Positions 32,456 through 45,595 are shown, counted from the stretch's first letter. The stretch: DNA of 64,000 nt from Terebella lapidaria (GCA_949152475.1 OX424569.1:19877170-19941169), one strand, 5' to 3'. Program-made: numbers and translations. Notes: generated by a model from the sequence alone, not told the origin.

Positions 32456-33437
32456 CAGTAGGTATGTCAAATGATTGAGCGATGAATCTTTCCTTTTGCC
32501 AATGGTCATTCCTTTAAATTTAAATTAGGGGGACGGGGGTAGGCTGTATATAGAGTACTATGGTTGGGTCAATTGATCACCACGGCACTGGCACTGCTAC
32601 TGACACACCATAGTAAACCGGAAATTACATTGTGAAAATGTATGATCCCGAAGGACATTTTGTGGCCAAACCCAGTGGTAATCCCGTTCGACCCAGCTGA
32701 GACATTGGTTCTCATTGGGTCTTCATCACTTCATCGCTGAAAGCGCTTATGGATCTTTCATGGTGGAAATTCCCAAACCCATATAACCACTGATAACGTC
32801 AAAACAAAACATGACAAGTTTGTTTCACTTTCGCATCAGCAGACAGTTGTTTGTGGGAAATCATCTGCAAACTGCGTCAAAAGCACTATTATCAAGACAA
32901 GGAGCGATCAGGAGTTTGCGTTGCAATGCGTGTGAGTGTGGGACCAGATTTGACGGACACACTCGTAGTCTATCTCACAGTCACAGCCTGGGATGAAGAT
33001 TGCTAACTTATATGGTCTCAATGTGGCATGGTTTTGCGACGTCGGTTGGTCCATCGCCATCATTTCTTATGGATGTGACGTCACAACAGGAGCCATGCCC
33101 AGAAACCACCATACGTACAATTACGTAAATTGCGGGGCAATGCAGTTTTTCTATGGTGTTGATATTCATGTTGTGACGTCACAGCCTCTTGGGCTAAAAA
33201 AGAACTACCGCGTTTCGGATTAGTCAATTTTTCAAGCTGATCGCTTGATAAATGGATTGATTTCCTCAGATATATTGGTGATATGCCAACATAATATATC
33301 GCAAGAAACCTGACAAATGCCTACTTGCGATAATTTGACAATGACTTTGTCATCGCATGTCTGGTAAACGAACATTCACAGGTTTAGTGTGATGACCAAG
33401 GTACGGCAGCCTATTAGGGCCATACGACTCCTTTTTT

Positions 33438-33850
33438 TCAACTTGAATATATTCAAGATGACAAGTTGAATATTCAAGATAACAACTTGAATATTCAAGA
33501 TGACAAGTTGAATATTCAAGATGACAAGTTGAATATTCAAGATATGTAACTTGAATATTCAAGATGACAAGTTGAATAATCAAGATGTGTAACTTGAATA
33601 TTCAAGATGACAAGTTGAATAATCAAGATGTCAAGTTGAATATTCAAGATGACAAGTTGAAAATTCAACATGATGCAACTTGAATATTCAAGATAATAAG
33701 TTGAACATTCAAGATAGCAAGTTGAATATTCAAGATAGCAAGTTGAATATTCAAGATATATTATCAAGTTGAATATTCAAGAAAATAACTTGAATATTCA
33801 AGATGTTGTGATTGAAAAGTTCATGATGACATGTTGAATATTCAAGATGA
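33438..33850 (+). repeat. About 21-bp minisatellite, first array
   Basis: Repeated AGTTGAATATTCAAGATGAC units, each carrying the palindrome TTGAATATTCAA. Because the core is palindromic, open frames appear on both strands without meaning. The sequence to 34494 is a unique spacer containing two 'cctaatcatcgaccc'-type pieces (34278 and, inverted, 34440-34470). Confidence 0.9.
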
Positions 33851-34497
33851 ACAATTTTAAAACTCGTGATGTCAAACTGGAAGTTAATAACATAGGACCA
33901 ATGGCCCTGTAGCTACACAGCGATTAATTGATACATACAAAATGTATTCTTATGCCTTCACCAATGTACAATGTGGCACTTAGTAATGTGTGTGTCACAA
34001 AGTCATAAATACATAGATACTGTAATAACATCTATCTTGTTAAATGAATTATCACATTCTCATATAGTTATATTGAGTTCGATCACTCAAGGTCACCAGA
34101 AAATGCACCAGATTAATGATTCTCACTTGTTCATAGCACATCATAGTTCTATCTTCAAGAGTTTTGTTTCCCAAGAACATTTTAAATATATTATGTGGTG
34201 GACATAGCCTTGAGTTTCAGCACTCTAGGTCATTGTGGGTCAAGGTCACCAAAAGATGGATCATAGCGTCAGTGTACCTAATCATCGACCCTCTCCCTAA
34301 TCCTCGACCCCTGCAAACGGCTGGACAAAACTTCAATAAACTAAATTGTGAAATATGCTGAAATGTGTATTAGAAGTACTTTCAATGTGGTTTTTATCAG
34401 ATGTCTGTTTTGCACAGCTGTGTGGCATTGTTTGCAGGGGTCGATGATTAAGGACATGGTCGATGATTAGGTACCCTGACGATATATGGCTTACGTC

Positions 34498-34902
34498 TTC
34501 TTGAATATTCAACTTATCATCTTGAATATTCAAGTTGTCATCTTGATGGCAAGTTGAATATTCAAGTTGCTATCTTGAATATTCAAGTTGTCATCTTGAG
34601 TATTCAACTTGTCATCTTGAATATTCAAATTACACATCTTGAATATTCAACTTGTCATCTTGAATATTCAACTTGTCATCTTGAATATTCAACTTGTTAA
34701 CTTGAATATTCAACTTATAATCTTGAATATTCAAGTTGTCATCTTGAATATTCAACTTGTTAACTTGAATATTCAACTTGTTAACTTGAATATTCAACTT
34801 GTTGACTTGAATATTCAACTTGTTAACTTGAATATTCAATTTGACATCTTGAATATTTAACTTGACATCTTGAATATTTAACTTGACATCTTGAATATTT
34901 TT
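34498..34902 (-). repeat. About 21-bp minisatellite, second array in inverted orientation
   Basis: Units read CATCTTGAATATTCAACTTG, the reverse complement of the first array. The pair could fold into a long hairpin around a roughly 650-bp spacer. Confidence 0.9.
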
Positions 34903-36227
34903 TTGTTAGCTTGTGGCTTGCTAGGGGTTTTGTTAGCTTGTGGCCCTTTAAAGGGATCATCTCACCCTATATTTCCCACTGTGACGGCAACAGCTGGAGA
35001 ATCACCCCCTCCCCAGGAAAACAGAGAACCACCTATGCCCGAAATATATATGCATAGACATGTCATGTAACAGATAAATAATACTAATCACAAGTCATGT
35101 GATATTTATTGAATATACTTATATGATATTTAGGCATATGAATAAAAAAACGCACCAATAAATCTGTGAAACTTGCAGGAAATTCATTTTGCCGTTCCGA
35201 AAACGTTTAAATGTGACGTCATATGTGTGATGTAATAAGGTACTGATGACGTATAGGGGTTTCCTTATGTAAACAAACCTTTGTTACGTTGTCAGTTGAC
35301 ACCTGCATCTCCAACATAACGCATTCTACAAGTTCTAGCTACAATAATTCCTCCTACAGGTGTAATTGTACACCGAAACTGTGAGTGTGACAGCTGTTAG
35401 TGTACAAAAATCCTGTGTTTACATGTAAACTTTGGTAAAACCAGACCTCTGGTAAAACCATCGCTTCTTGGAAAGACGTAAAATGATGTAAATTTTCCCG
35501 GCTATGGACCGCTCACAAGACTGACCGCAATAGCAATATATAGCATGCGGTACCTTATTACGTCACAACGGAAATCCCTTTCATGTATGTCTAAGTGAGT
35601 GCGGAGGGAAATCTCTGAATATATATTGATATATCGATGACAAATGTTCCGATCAATATAAATTCTTTGAATGCTGGCAAGTCAGTATCCATATTTATGA
35701 GTGATGGCATCGACAATCCCATATACCTCGAATTTGGAACCCCGAGATGATACCTTTAATGCATCATCGTTCACATTTTTATCATTTAAAGTTTGTGGTC
35801 TAAGTATTCTGAAATTTTGCATGAATTTTTTTTTCCAAAATACCTTTCTAAAATACTGAAATATTTCAAGATGGATGTATTTTTAGTGTTTTTGTTTTCA
35901 CATTCTTTTCGAAATGACGGTGTTTGGCATATATCGTGTGGCATGCGGTGTATCATGCCAGTTATTAGCATCATTTGCCTGGCACAGAAGCAAGATATAA
36001 AACGTCACATTATTTTGCGTTATTTCGTTTGCTCAGTTTCACAACATACATGTAAATCCTCAGAATGTCATGTGAATTTTCACATCACAGTCATTGACAC
36101 TTTGCCTCCCTTGATAGATCTTTGGATGTCTTCTTGCAATAATAATTCTGGCTGATTGGGTTTGAATAAACTATGTTTCTGTGCATTCAGGTAATTACCT
36201 CGACGTGAAAGCGAGTGGCAATACTTT
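34903..36227. other. Mostly unassigned AT-rich sequence
   Basis: The only resemblance is near 35795-35880 ('tctgaaattttgcatg ... aatatttcaagatgg'), a degraded piece of the TTACCGG family. No gene or exon recognised. Confidence 0.5.
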
Positions 36228-36480
36228 TTAGGTTACCGGACCCATGGTCTGATAACCTATTGGTATGGCGTTGCATCCATAGGCGGCATCGTCGTCCATC
36301 CACATTTTTAGGTTACCGGACAAATGGTCATAACCTATTGCCTTGGCATTGTGTCCGGCCGTTTGTCGTCATGCGTCCACATTTTTTAGGTTAACGGACC
36401 TATGGTCCGATAACGTATTGTCATCGCGTTGCGTCCGTCGTCTGTCCTTCCGTCCGGGCAAACCCAGAGGGTTTACGGGG
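36228..36480 (+). repeat. Three tandem copies of the TTACCGG 5' terminus
   Basis: Starts at about 36228, 36308 and 36388, period about 80 bp. Each has the terminal hairpin (GGTTACCGGACC / GGTCCGATAACC type) and ends at 'gtccacattttt'. Only the terminus is repeated, not the whole element. Confidence 0.8.
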
Positions 36481-37095
36481 AGAGCTTATAGGGAATAAAG
36501 CTGAATATAGCCCCTAACCATGGTTTAGGCCAAATGTTCGGTCTTACAGGGATTTTTTCATGACTTACGGGGAAAGTTAAGATAGGAAATTTAACATTGA
36601 GTTACCGTATTTATTCAATTAGTTCGAACACTCTAATAATTCGAACACCAAAAATTATTGAAGACAATAATTTTCAAATTGACTCGTTTAGTTCGAACAG
36701 GCAAATTTACGATCAAAATTTTGATTGAAACAACGAACGAAATCAACTTGTCAGATGCCAAAACTGTAAGGTCTGTCCATTCACCCGGGCGAACGAGAGT
36801 ATACTTGTGTGACTAGGAAAGGAACTTGTGTGCCACACAACACCTGTTTGTGAGTAAAGTACTTCTTGTGGGTCTATTTTTAGCTTACCGGCCCTTGCCG
36901 ATAAGCTATTATTGTGGTTTTTCGTCCGTCGTCTGTCGTCCGTCCGGGTATGTAACTTTTTTTTGGCATGATGAAATTTCCCCATAAATTTGTCAGAAAT
37001 AAAACCTTTGGTCCGATAAGCTATTGTCATGGTATTTCGTCCGTGATCCGTCCTTCCTCCGTCCGGGTCTGTAACTTTTTTTTGACATGATGAAT
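36481..37095. repeat. Small inserts and AGCTTACCGG-type terminal hairpins
   Basis: 36470-36600 matches the 'gggcaaac...aatttaacattg' insert seen twice at 62.2-62.5 kb. 36785-36830 is a diverged relative of the 150-bp insert at 47557. At 36886 and 37010 are terminal hairpins of a sister subfamily (AGCTTACCGGCCC / CGATAAGCTATT). Confidence 0.65.
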
Positions 37096-37330
37096 TAAGG
37101 CAATTCAGCACGATAACTTCAGTTTGCCTCGATGTATCTTCGCCAAATTTTCACTGCTGGTCAGAAATGTTGTGTAGAAGAAGCCTATTGTTTTTGAAGC
37201 CTACCGTGAGAATGAAATCAATGTTTTTGGCACGATAACTCAAAAAGTATTATGGCAATGACTGTGAAACGTTGCATCGAGGTTCATATATCACCAGGGA
37301 AGAAGCCTATTGATTTTGAGGCCGAAAAAA
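37096..37330 (-). repeat. AAGGC-family repeat, inverted fragment
   Basis: Reverse complement of the 3' module at about 39900-40200 ('gccaaattttcactgctggtc', 'gaagaagcctattg', 'aatgaaatcaatgttttt'). Confidence 0.65.
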
Positions 37331-37479
37331 ATCTTTCAAGATGTAACTTGATGTCGTATTATAGTCCATACAGAAAATGTGTTTCTATCAACATTTACGA
37401 ACATGTTTTAACATATAGATTTTAACATCAGTGTAACAATTTATATGTATTCAGTATTCTACGCAACTCTCATGATTGC

Positions 37480-39010
37480 CGGTAAGCTACAGCACCCTTG
37501 GTGCTATGTTTGGGACTTGTGTGGCTATTTTAGATAGGAAATTTAACATGTGAGGGCCACACAAGGTCGTACGCACGTCTGTCCATCTGGCCTGAACAAT
37601 TCTAAGAATATTTTGAGGAGGTACTTTTAGCTTACCGGCTCTTTGGGCCGATAAGCTATTATCGTGGTTTTTCGTCCGTCGTCCGTCCGGGTCTGTAATT
37701 TTTTTTGGCATGATGAATTTCCCCATAAGTTTGTCAGAACATACCTTAGGCCAATATCTAAAGATGTTTTTTTTATTTTCTTGATTGAATCGTTTTTGCT
37801 GATTTGGCGGCCATTTTTTATGAAAAATTGCCAATTTTGGATTTTGGTGGCCATTTTCTCAAAAACTGTCTGATCAGTTTTGATCGGCCATTTTGATTTT
37901 TTGACGGTGCGGCGAAAACATTTTTTTTTGTCCCAAATCAAATCACTATTCGTTTTGAGCCATTTCCAGCAAAAAAAAAAATTTTTTTTTTAGCCATTGA
38001 AAATTTTTTTGGACTCAATGGGAGCTGTGCGGAGTAATCTCATAGAACACTTCAAGATAGAGCCTAAGTATTGGCACATTCAAATGGGAAATCACATATT
38101 GCGGTTTGAGTGGTGAGCTTGAATTTGACCTTCAATGACCTTGAAAGGTCCAAACGACCTTTTTCATCGAAAAACGTTGAATTTTGTCTTTGGTGGCCAT
38201 TTTCTCAAAATCTATTCAAACAGTTTTCCTCAAAATCATTTATAAGATTCTCCTTATGTACCTTTATGATGTGAATAAGTTTTGTTGCCTTTGAAATGGC
38301 GGTTAGCATGGGGCGGCCATTTTGATTTTTTGACAGGTAGGCAAAAAAAAAACTTTTTGTACGAAATCAAGTCATTATTTGTTTTGAGACATTTCCAGGA
38401 AAAAAAATAAATTTTTTTTTTCGCCATTGGAAAATTTTTAGGACTTGGGAAATATCACCCAATTTTTCCTTCATAATGGGAGTTTTGCTGTGTGAACTCC
38501 TAGAACACTTCAAGATAGAGCCTAAGTATTGGCACATTCAAATGGGAAATCATATATTGCGGTTTGAGTGATGACCTTGAATTTGACCTTCAATGATCTT
38601 GAAAGGCCAAAACGACCATAGTCCATACAGAAATTCTGATGATCTTGAATTTGACCTTCGACCTCATTTTCAAGGTCACAGGACAAAATGGCTAATATCT
38701 CACTTGTTATTGACTTTACAGCTTAGCAATCAATTATGAACATATAGAAAATGATATATGCAGATTATTGTCATGACCTTGAATTTGACCTTTGACCTCA
38801 TTTTCAAGGTCACAGGACAAAATGGCTAATATCTCACTTATTATCGATTTTACAGCTTAGGAATCAATTGTGGACATATAGTAACTTTTTTTCTTTCTGA
38901 TACACATCACTCCTCATATGTATTCCTGTGATGTGTATAAGTTTCGTTGCGCTTGAATCGCTCGAAGTGGGCCATTTTGGGCCAAACTTGGCCCAAATGG
39001 GACTTTCCCA
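37480..39010 (+). repeat. TTACCGG-family (AGCTTACCGG subfamily) copy with duplicated modules
   Basis: 3' terminus 'ccggtaagctacagcaccc' at 37481, new 5' terminus at 37626. The 'ggcacattcaaatgggaaat' module occurs twice (about 38070 and 38530). Two 134-bp satellite units lie at about 38630-38880. A module 'cgcttgaatcgctcgaagtg' follows. Confidence 0.7.
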
Positions 39011-40205
39011 TGTTAAACTAGACGTCAAGGCCTAAAGATGCCTTGGAGGCATTTCGGTGTGATGATTAATTTATAATATATACTAGATATCGACGAAAAT
39101 GAAAAATGTCAAATCCGCTAAAAAATTTACTGTTAAAATAATACCACTTAGACATATTTGTCTAGAGTGACGAGACCGAAAAAAAAGTCCGTTTCGCTCT
39201 ACGACTCACCGTTTCCGAGATATCGACGAAAACGAAAAATGTGAACTCGGCAAAAAATTTTTTAGTCAAGGTCAAAGTTCATCCATAATACATATAAGAT
39301 AAATGTTGTCTATTGCGACGAGTCCGAAAATAACGTCCGTTTCGCTCTACGACACACCGTTCCCGAGATATCGACCAAACGAGAAATGCCGACTCGGCAA
39401 AAAAATTTGCCGAGTCGGTCAAAGTTCATCCATCAAGGTCTAAGTTCATCCATAATACCCTTAAGACATGTTTGTCTAGACCGACGAGTCCGAAAATAAC
39501 GTCCGTTTCACTCTACGAAGCACCGTTTCCGAGATATCGACGAAAACGAAAAATGCCGACTCAGCAAAAAAATTTCGGGTCAAGGTCAAAGTTCATCCAT
39601 AATACCCCTTAGACATGTTTGTCTAGGGCGACGAGTCCGAAAATAACGTCCGTTTCGCTCTACGAAGCACCGTTTCCGAGATATCGACGAAAACGAAAAA
39701 TGCCGACTCGACAAAAAAATTTCGTGTCAAGGTGAAAGTTCATCCATAATACCCTTAAGACATGTTTGTCTAGGGCGACGAGTCCGAAAATAACGTCCGT
39801 TTCGCTCTACGATGCACGGTTTCTGAGATATGCAGGAAGCCTCAAGGATGAATCAGCAAAAAATTATTTCGATCCCAAAATCAATAGGGTCCTTCCCTGG
39901 TGGCATATGAACCTCCATGCAGAGTTCTGCAACTATTGCGTAAATATTTTTCCAGTTATCGTCCGGAAACCAAGTCTCAAAATTAGCCTTGATTTCATCC
40001 TCACGGACCTCACGGACCTCGGATCCGGCTCAAAAAGAATAGGGTTCTTCCACATATCATTTCTGACTTGTGGTGAAAATTTGACGAGGATCCGTCAAGG
40101 CAATCTAAAGTTATCGTTCGGAAACCAAAAGTGGCGGAAGAAGAAGAAGAAAAAAAAAAAATTCTGCTAAAACCATAAAGGCATTTCTGCCGAAATGCCT
40201 TAATT
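39011..40205 (+). repeat. AAGGC-family element with a 147-bp internal tandem repeat
   Basis: The left end is 'tagacgtcaaggcctaaaga' and the right end 'ggcatttctgccgaaatgcctt'. Inside, units starting 'gacgagtccgaaaataacg' occur at 39317, 39483, 39630 and 39777 (steps 166, 147, 147). Isolated ends of the same family occur near 49345, 49830 and 54215. Confidence 0.78.
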
Positions 40206-41215
40206 CTCCTCTGCTTTATAATGGGACACATTATGCATTATATCTCACTTAATATTGAGATTAGAGACTAGGAATCAATTGGACATATAGGAAACGATAT
40301 ATGCTGAATATTCTTGTGACCTTGAATTTGACCTCTGACCTCAGTTTCAATGTCAAAAGAACAAAATGGCTAATATCTCGCTTATTATCGACTTTACAGA
40401 TTAGAAATCCATTGTGGACATATAGGAAATGATATATGCCGAATATTCTGATGACCTTGAATTTGACCTTTGACTTCATTTTCAAGGTCACGGGACAAAA
40501 CGACTAATATCTCACTTATTATCGATTTTACAGCTTAGGGATCAATTGTGGACATGTAGGAAATGATATATGTTGAATATTCACGTGACCTTGAATTTAA
40601 CCTCTGACCTCATTTTCAAGGTCAAGAGCCCGAAATGGCTAATATCTCGCTTATTATCGACTTTACAGCTTAGGAATCAATTGTGGACATATAGGAAAGG
40701 ATATACGCTGAATATTCTGATGACCTTAAATGTGACCTTTGACCTTATTTTCAAGGTCATAGCACAAAATGGCTAATATCTCGCTTATTATCGATTTTAC
40801 AGCATAGGAATCTATCGTGGACATATAGGAAATGATATCTCCATTATATTCTTGTGACTTTGAATTTGACCTTTGGCCTCATTTTCAAGGTCTGAGCGCA
40901 AAAAGGGTAATGTCGCTTTTATTATCAACTTTACAGCTTAGGAATCAATTGTGGACATGATATAATAATATATCATGTAATCATATAATGAAAATGATAT
41001 ATGCAGAATATACTCGTGACATTGAATTTGGCCTTTGACCTCGTTTTCAAGGTCAGAGCGCAAAATGGTTAATATCTCGCTTATTCGACTTTACAGCTTT
41101 GGAATCAGTTGCGAACATATAGGAAATGATATATGGTGAATATTCTCACGACCTTGAATTGACCAATGACCTTGTTTTCAAGGTCACCAGACTAAAGGCT
41201 AAGATCTAAAATATA
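40206..41215 (+). repeat. 134-bp satellite array
   Basis: Diverged units of the satellite best seen at 44.8-45.4 kb, each with 'ggacatataggaaatgata' and TCAAGGTCA-type motifs. The array ends at the TTACCGG 3' terminus (41219). Confidence 0.85.
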
Positions 41216-42399
41216 TATTGTCCGGTAACCTTTCTTAGCCTTTGGGCTAATTTTTAGGTTACCTGACCTTTGGTCCGCTAACCTATTGGCATGGCGTTGC
41301 GTCTGGCGTCGGCGTCGGCGTCGTCCACATTTTTATCTTTTTTGTTTACGTACCAATCTTTCTGAAATACTGCACAAAAATACACAAAAATAATTCAAGA
41401 AGGAGGTATTTTTTAGTTTTTTGATTTTCGCAATTTTTTCAAAATGTCGGCCGTTTTCGTCGAAAAATGGCCAATTTTGGACTTTGACGGTCGTTTTCTC
41501 AAAATCTGTTCAGTAACTTTTTTAGGTTACCGGACCTATGGTCCGATAACCTATTGGCATGGCGTTGCGTCCGTCGTCCGTCGTCGTCGTCGTCCACATT
41601 TTTATCTTTTTTGTTTACGGGCGAATTTTTCTGAAATTTTGCAGAAAAATACTTAAAAATAATTCAAGAAGGAGGTATTTTTTAGTTTTTTGATTTTCGC
41701 TTTTTCTTCAAAATGGCGGCCGTTTTCGACGAAAAAGGCCTGATTTTGGACTTTGGCGGCCATTTTCTCAAAATCTGTTCAGTAACTTTTTTCTTTTTGA
41801 TACATAAGACTCCTCATATGTACTTCTATGATGTCTATAAATTTCGTTGCGCTTGAATCGCTCGAAGTGGGCCATTTTGGCCCAAACTCAGCCCAAATGG
41901 GACTTTCCCGTGTTAAATTCTCCTATGCTTTATAATGGGACACATTATGCCTAATATCTCACTTGATATTGAGATTAGAGACTAGGAATCAATTGTGGAC
42001 ATATAGGAAATGATATATGCTGAATATTCTCGTGACCTTGAATTTGACCTCTGACCTCATTTTCAAGGTCCAAGGACAAACTGGCTCATATCTAGCTCCT
42101 CTATTGACTGTATGGCTTGGGAATCAATTGTGGACATGATATACAAAATGATATACATTGAATATTTTGATGATCTTGAATTTGACCTTTGCCCCTTCAT
42201 TTTCAAGGCCACAGCACAAAATTGCTAATATCTCTCTGATTATTGAATTTACAGCTTAGCAATCAACTGTGGACATGATATATGCTTAATGTTATATATG
42301 CTGAATATTCTCTTGACCTTGAATTCAACCAGTGACCTGGCTAACATCTAAAATATTAAACATTGTCCGGTAACCTATCTTCGGCCCTTGGCCTAATTT
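41216..42399 (+). repeat. TTACCGG-family copies with short satellite array
   Basis: 5' termini at 41257 and 41524 (the first is a partial copy), (CCGT)-like run, 'atggcggccgttttcg' module, two to three satellite units (41925-42340) and a 3' terminus at 42362. Confidence 0.8.
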
Positions 42400-44228
42400 T
42401 TAGGTTACCGGACCTATGGTCCGATAACCTATTGCCGTCACGTTGCGTCCGTCGTCCGTCCGTCGTCCGTCGTCCGGCGTCCGTCGTCCGTCGTCCGTCG
42501 TCCGTCCACAGCTGTATCTTTAAAGTTTACAGGCGGATTTTTCTGAAATTTTGCACAAAAATGCCTAAAAATATTTCAAGAGGGGTTTTTTTTTTATTTT
42601 TTTTATTTTCGCATTTTTCTCAAAATGGCGGCCATTTTTGACGAAAAATGGCCAATTTTGGACTTTGGCGGCCATTTTCTCAAAAACTGTCTGATCAGTT
42701 TTGAGATTTTTGTTTCAAAACATTCCCCTTATGTACCTTTATGATGTGTATAAGTTTTGTTGCCCTTGAATCGCCGGTCTCCATGTGGCGGCCATTTTGA
42801 ATTTTTGACGGGTCGGCAAAAAAAATTTTTTTTGCCCCAAATCGCGTTACTATCCATTTCGGGCCATTTCTAGGCAAAAAAAAATTTTTCACCTTTTGAA
42901 AAAAATTTTGGACTTAGAAAATTTTCGGCACTTTTTTCCTTCATAATGGGAGCTGCCCGGACTGTACTCATAGAACGCTTAAAGATAGAGCTTAGATATT
43001 GGCACTTTCAAATGGGAAGTCATATATGGCGACTTGTGTGGTGACCTTGAATTTGACCTTGGATGACCTTGAAAGGTCAAAATAGCCATTTTTGGGTCGA
43101 AAAATGCCCAAATTTGCAGCTTTTCTGTCTTTTCTCGAAAACTGTCTGATCAGTTTTGAGATTTTCGTTTCAGAAGATTCCCTCTATGTACCTTTATGAT
43201 GTGTATAAGTTTTGTTGCCCTTGAATCGCTGGTCTCCGTGTGGCGGCCATTTTGAATTTTTGACGGGTCGACGAAAAAATTTTTTTTTGCCCCAAATTGC
43301 GTTACTATCCATTTTGGGCCATTTCTAGGCAAAAAAATTTTTTTCACCCTTCGAAAAAAATTTGGGACTTTGAAAATTTTCGGCACTTTTTTCCTTCATA
43401 ATGGGAGCTGCCTGGACTGTACTCATAGAATGCTTGAAGATAGAGCTTAGAAATTAGCACTTTCAAATGGGAAGTCATATATGAAGACTTGTGTGGTGAC
43501 CTTGAATTTGACCTTGGATGACCTTGAAATGTCAAAACAGCCATTTTTGAGTCGAAAATGCCCAAATTTGCACCTTGTTTGTCTTTAATCGAAAACTGTC
43601 TGATCACTTTTGAGATTTTTATTTCAAAACATAGTAATTGGGGTTTTTGACATGATGTGTATAAATATATATATAGTGTATAAAGTGGCTTGAATTGCTC
43701 AAAAGGCTAGAAATTTAGGCTGAATAGGCCCCAAATTTAATTTTTGGTCGTTTTCCTTCAAATTTATCTGATCAGTTTTGAGATTTTTGTTATAAAACAT
43801 GCTAATTGGGGTCCCTGACATTGTGTATAAAGATGGAGTGCTTTGAATTGCTTAAAAGGCCCCTTGAGTGTGTAAATTGGCCTCTACAGCCAAAAAATGT
43901 TTGTAGGTATAGCTGGAATTGGAAGTCATATACATGTATACCACATATATATGTGGCTTTTTTGGGTGACGTTGAACTTGACGTCAGATGACATTGAGTG
44001 CTATATCTCAGTGTCACGTCCAACACGAAATGTGTAAATTTCGTTTATAGACAAAAGACTTGTAGATAGACCTTGTATTTGTATTTTGAACATACATGAA
44101 TACAAGGTTATATGCTGCACACTTAATGAAGTTCACAAAGATGATTGGTTTATCTTAACGTCATATCTCACCTGTCCTGTTTCAACTAAAGTTGTCCGGT
44201 AACCTATCTTAGCCCTTGGGCTAATTTT
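42400..44228 (+). repeat. TTACCGG-family copy, full length (1.8 kb)
   Basis: 5' hairpin at 42401, (CGTC)-rich run to 42510, two copies of the 'cagttttgagattttt ... ggcactttcaaatgggaagt' block, and a 3' terminus GTCCGGTAACCTATCTTAGCC at 44194. It lacks the satellite units. Confidence 0.85.
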
Positions 44229-45595
44229 CTTTTTGATACATAACACTCCTCATATGTACTCCTATGATGTCTATAAATTTCGTCGCGCTTAAATCGCTCA
44301 AAGTGGGACATTTTGGCCCATACTCGGCCCAAATGGGACTTTCCCATGTTAAATTCTCCTATGCTTTATAATGGGACACATTAAGCCTAATATCTCACTT
44401 AATATTGAGATTAGAGACTAGGAATCAAATGTGGACATATAGGAAATTATATATGCTGAATATTCTCGTGACCTTGAATTTGACCTCTGACCTTGGTTTC
44501 AAGGTCATAGCGGCTGTTCTCGTCGAAAATGGCTAATTTTGGACTTTGATGGTCGTTTTCTCAAAATCTGTTCAGTAACTTTTTTTCTTATTGATGCACA
44601 ACACTCCTCATATGTACTTCTGTGACATGTATAAACTTCGTTGCGCTTGAATCACTCGAAGTGGGCCATTTTGGGCCCAAACTCGGCTCAGATGTGACTT
44701 TCCCAGGTTAAATTTTCCTATGCTTTATAATTGGACACATTAAGCCTAATATCTCACTTAATATTGAGATTAGAGACTAGGAATCAATTGTGGACATATA
44801 GGAAATGATATATGCTGAATATACTCGTGACCTTGAATCTGACCTTTGACCTCATTTTCAAGGTCACAGGACAAAATGGCTAATATCTCGCTTATTATCG
44901 ACTTTACAGTTTAGGAATCTATTGTGAACATATAGGAAATGATATATGCTGAATATTCTCGTGACTTTGAATTTGACCTTTGGCCTCATTTTCAAGGTCA
45001 CAGGACAAAATGGCTAATATCTCGCTTATTATCGACTTTACAGCTTAGGAATCAATTGTGAACATATAGGAAATGATATATGCTGAATATTCTCGTGACG
45101 TTGAATTTGACCTTTGACCTCATTTCCAAGGTCACAGGACAAAATTGCTAATATCTCGCTTATTATCGACTTTACGGCTTAGGAATCAATTGTTAACATA
45201 TAGGAAATGATATATGCTGAATATTCTCGTGACCTTGAATTTGACCTTTGACCTCATTTTCAAGGTCACAGGACACAATGGCCAATATCTTGCTTATTAG
45301 CGACTTTGCAGCTTAGAAATCATTTGTGAACATATAGGAAATGATATATGCTGAATATTATAGTGACCTTGAATTTGACCCTTGACCTAAATTTCAAGTC
45401 TAGTCATTTTATTTTCAAGGTCAGAATACAAAATGGCTTAGATCTCGCTTATTATCAAATTTACAGCTTAGGGGTCCATAGTGAACATATAGGAAATGAT
45501 GTATGCTGAATATTTTGGTGATCTAGAATTTGACCTTTGATCTCATTTTCAAGGTCAGAGAACAAAATGGCTAATATATCGCTTATTATCATCTT
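44229..45595 (+). repeat. 134-bp satellite array (best preserved)
   Basis: Units repeat at exactly 134 bp ('tatgctgaat' at 44811, 44945, 45079, 45213, 45347). Each contains TGACCTTGA, TGACCTTTGACCT and TCAAGGTCA (for example 44828-44836, 44840-44852 and 44858-44866). These are, on the other strand, extended AGGTCA half-sites and a DR1. Confidence 0.92.

Larger units (their letters stand above)
29432..32742. mobile_element. Foldback-type element with minisatellite arms
   Basis: The outer ends TTTCAGCGATGAA (29432) and its inverse (ending 32742) match for about 60 bp inward. Inside, a 90-bp minisatellite array runs forward (about 29560-30565), and the same unit runs in reverse complement (about 31165-32455), so the arms can pair over more than 1 kb. 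The centre holds a separate repeat. This matches Foldback-like element architecture; no transposase is present. Confidence 0.75.

Noticed and set aside
34630..34860. Heptad-like frames on both strands in the 21-bp array
   Set aside because: The palindromic core and 21-bp period give open frames on both strands. There is no independent coding evidence.
33438..34902. CRISPR-like repeat-spacer pattern
   Set aside because: Units are directly adjacent with no unique spacers, and this is eukaryotic DNA.
35793..36155. 120-codon frame as a host exon
   Set aside because: Its first part resembles the degraded TTACCGG repeat and no domain or flanking splice signals support it.
36743..37111. Minus-strand frames in the AGCTTACCGG repeats
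   Set aside because: They recur, differently broken, wherever the repeat occurs and encode low-complexity basic peptides.
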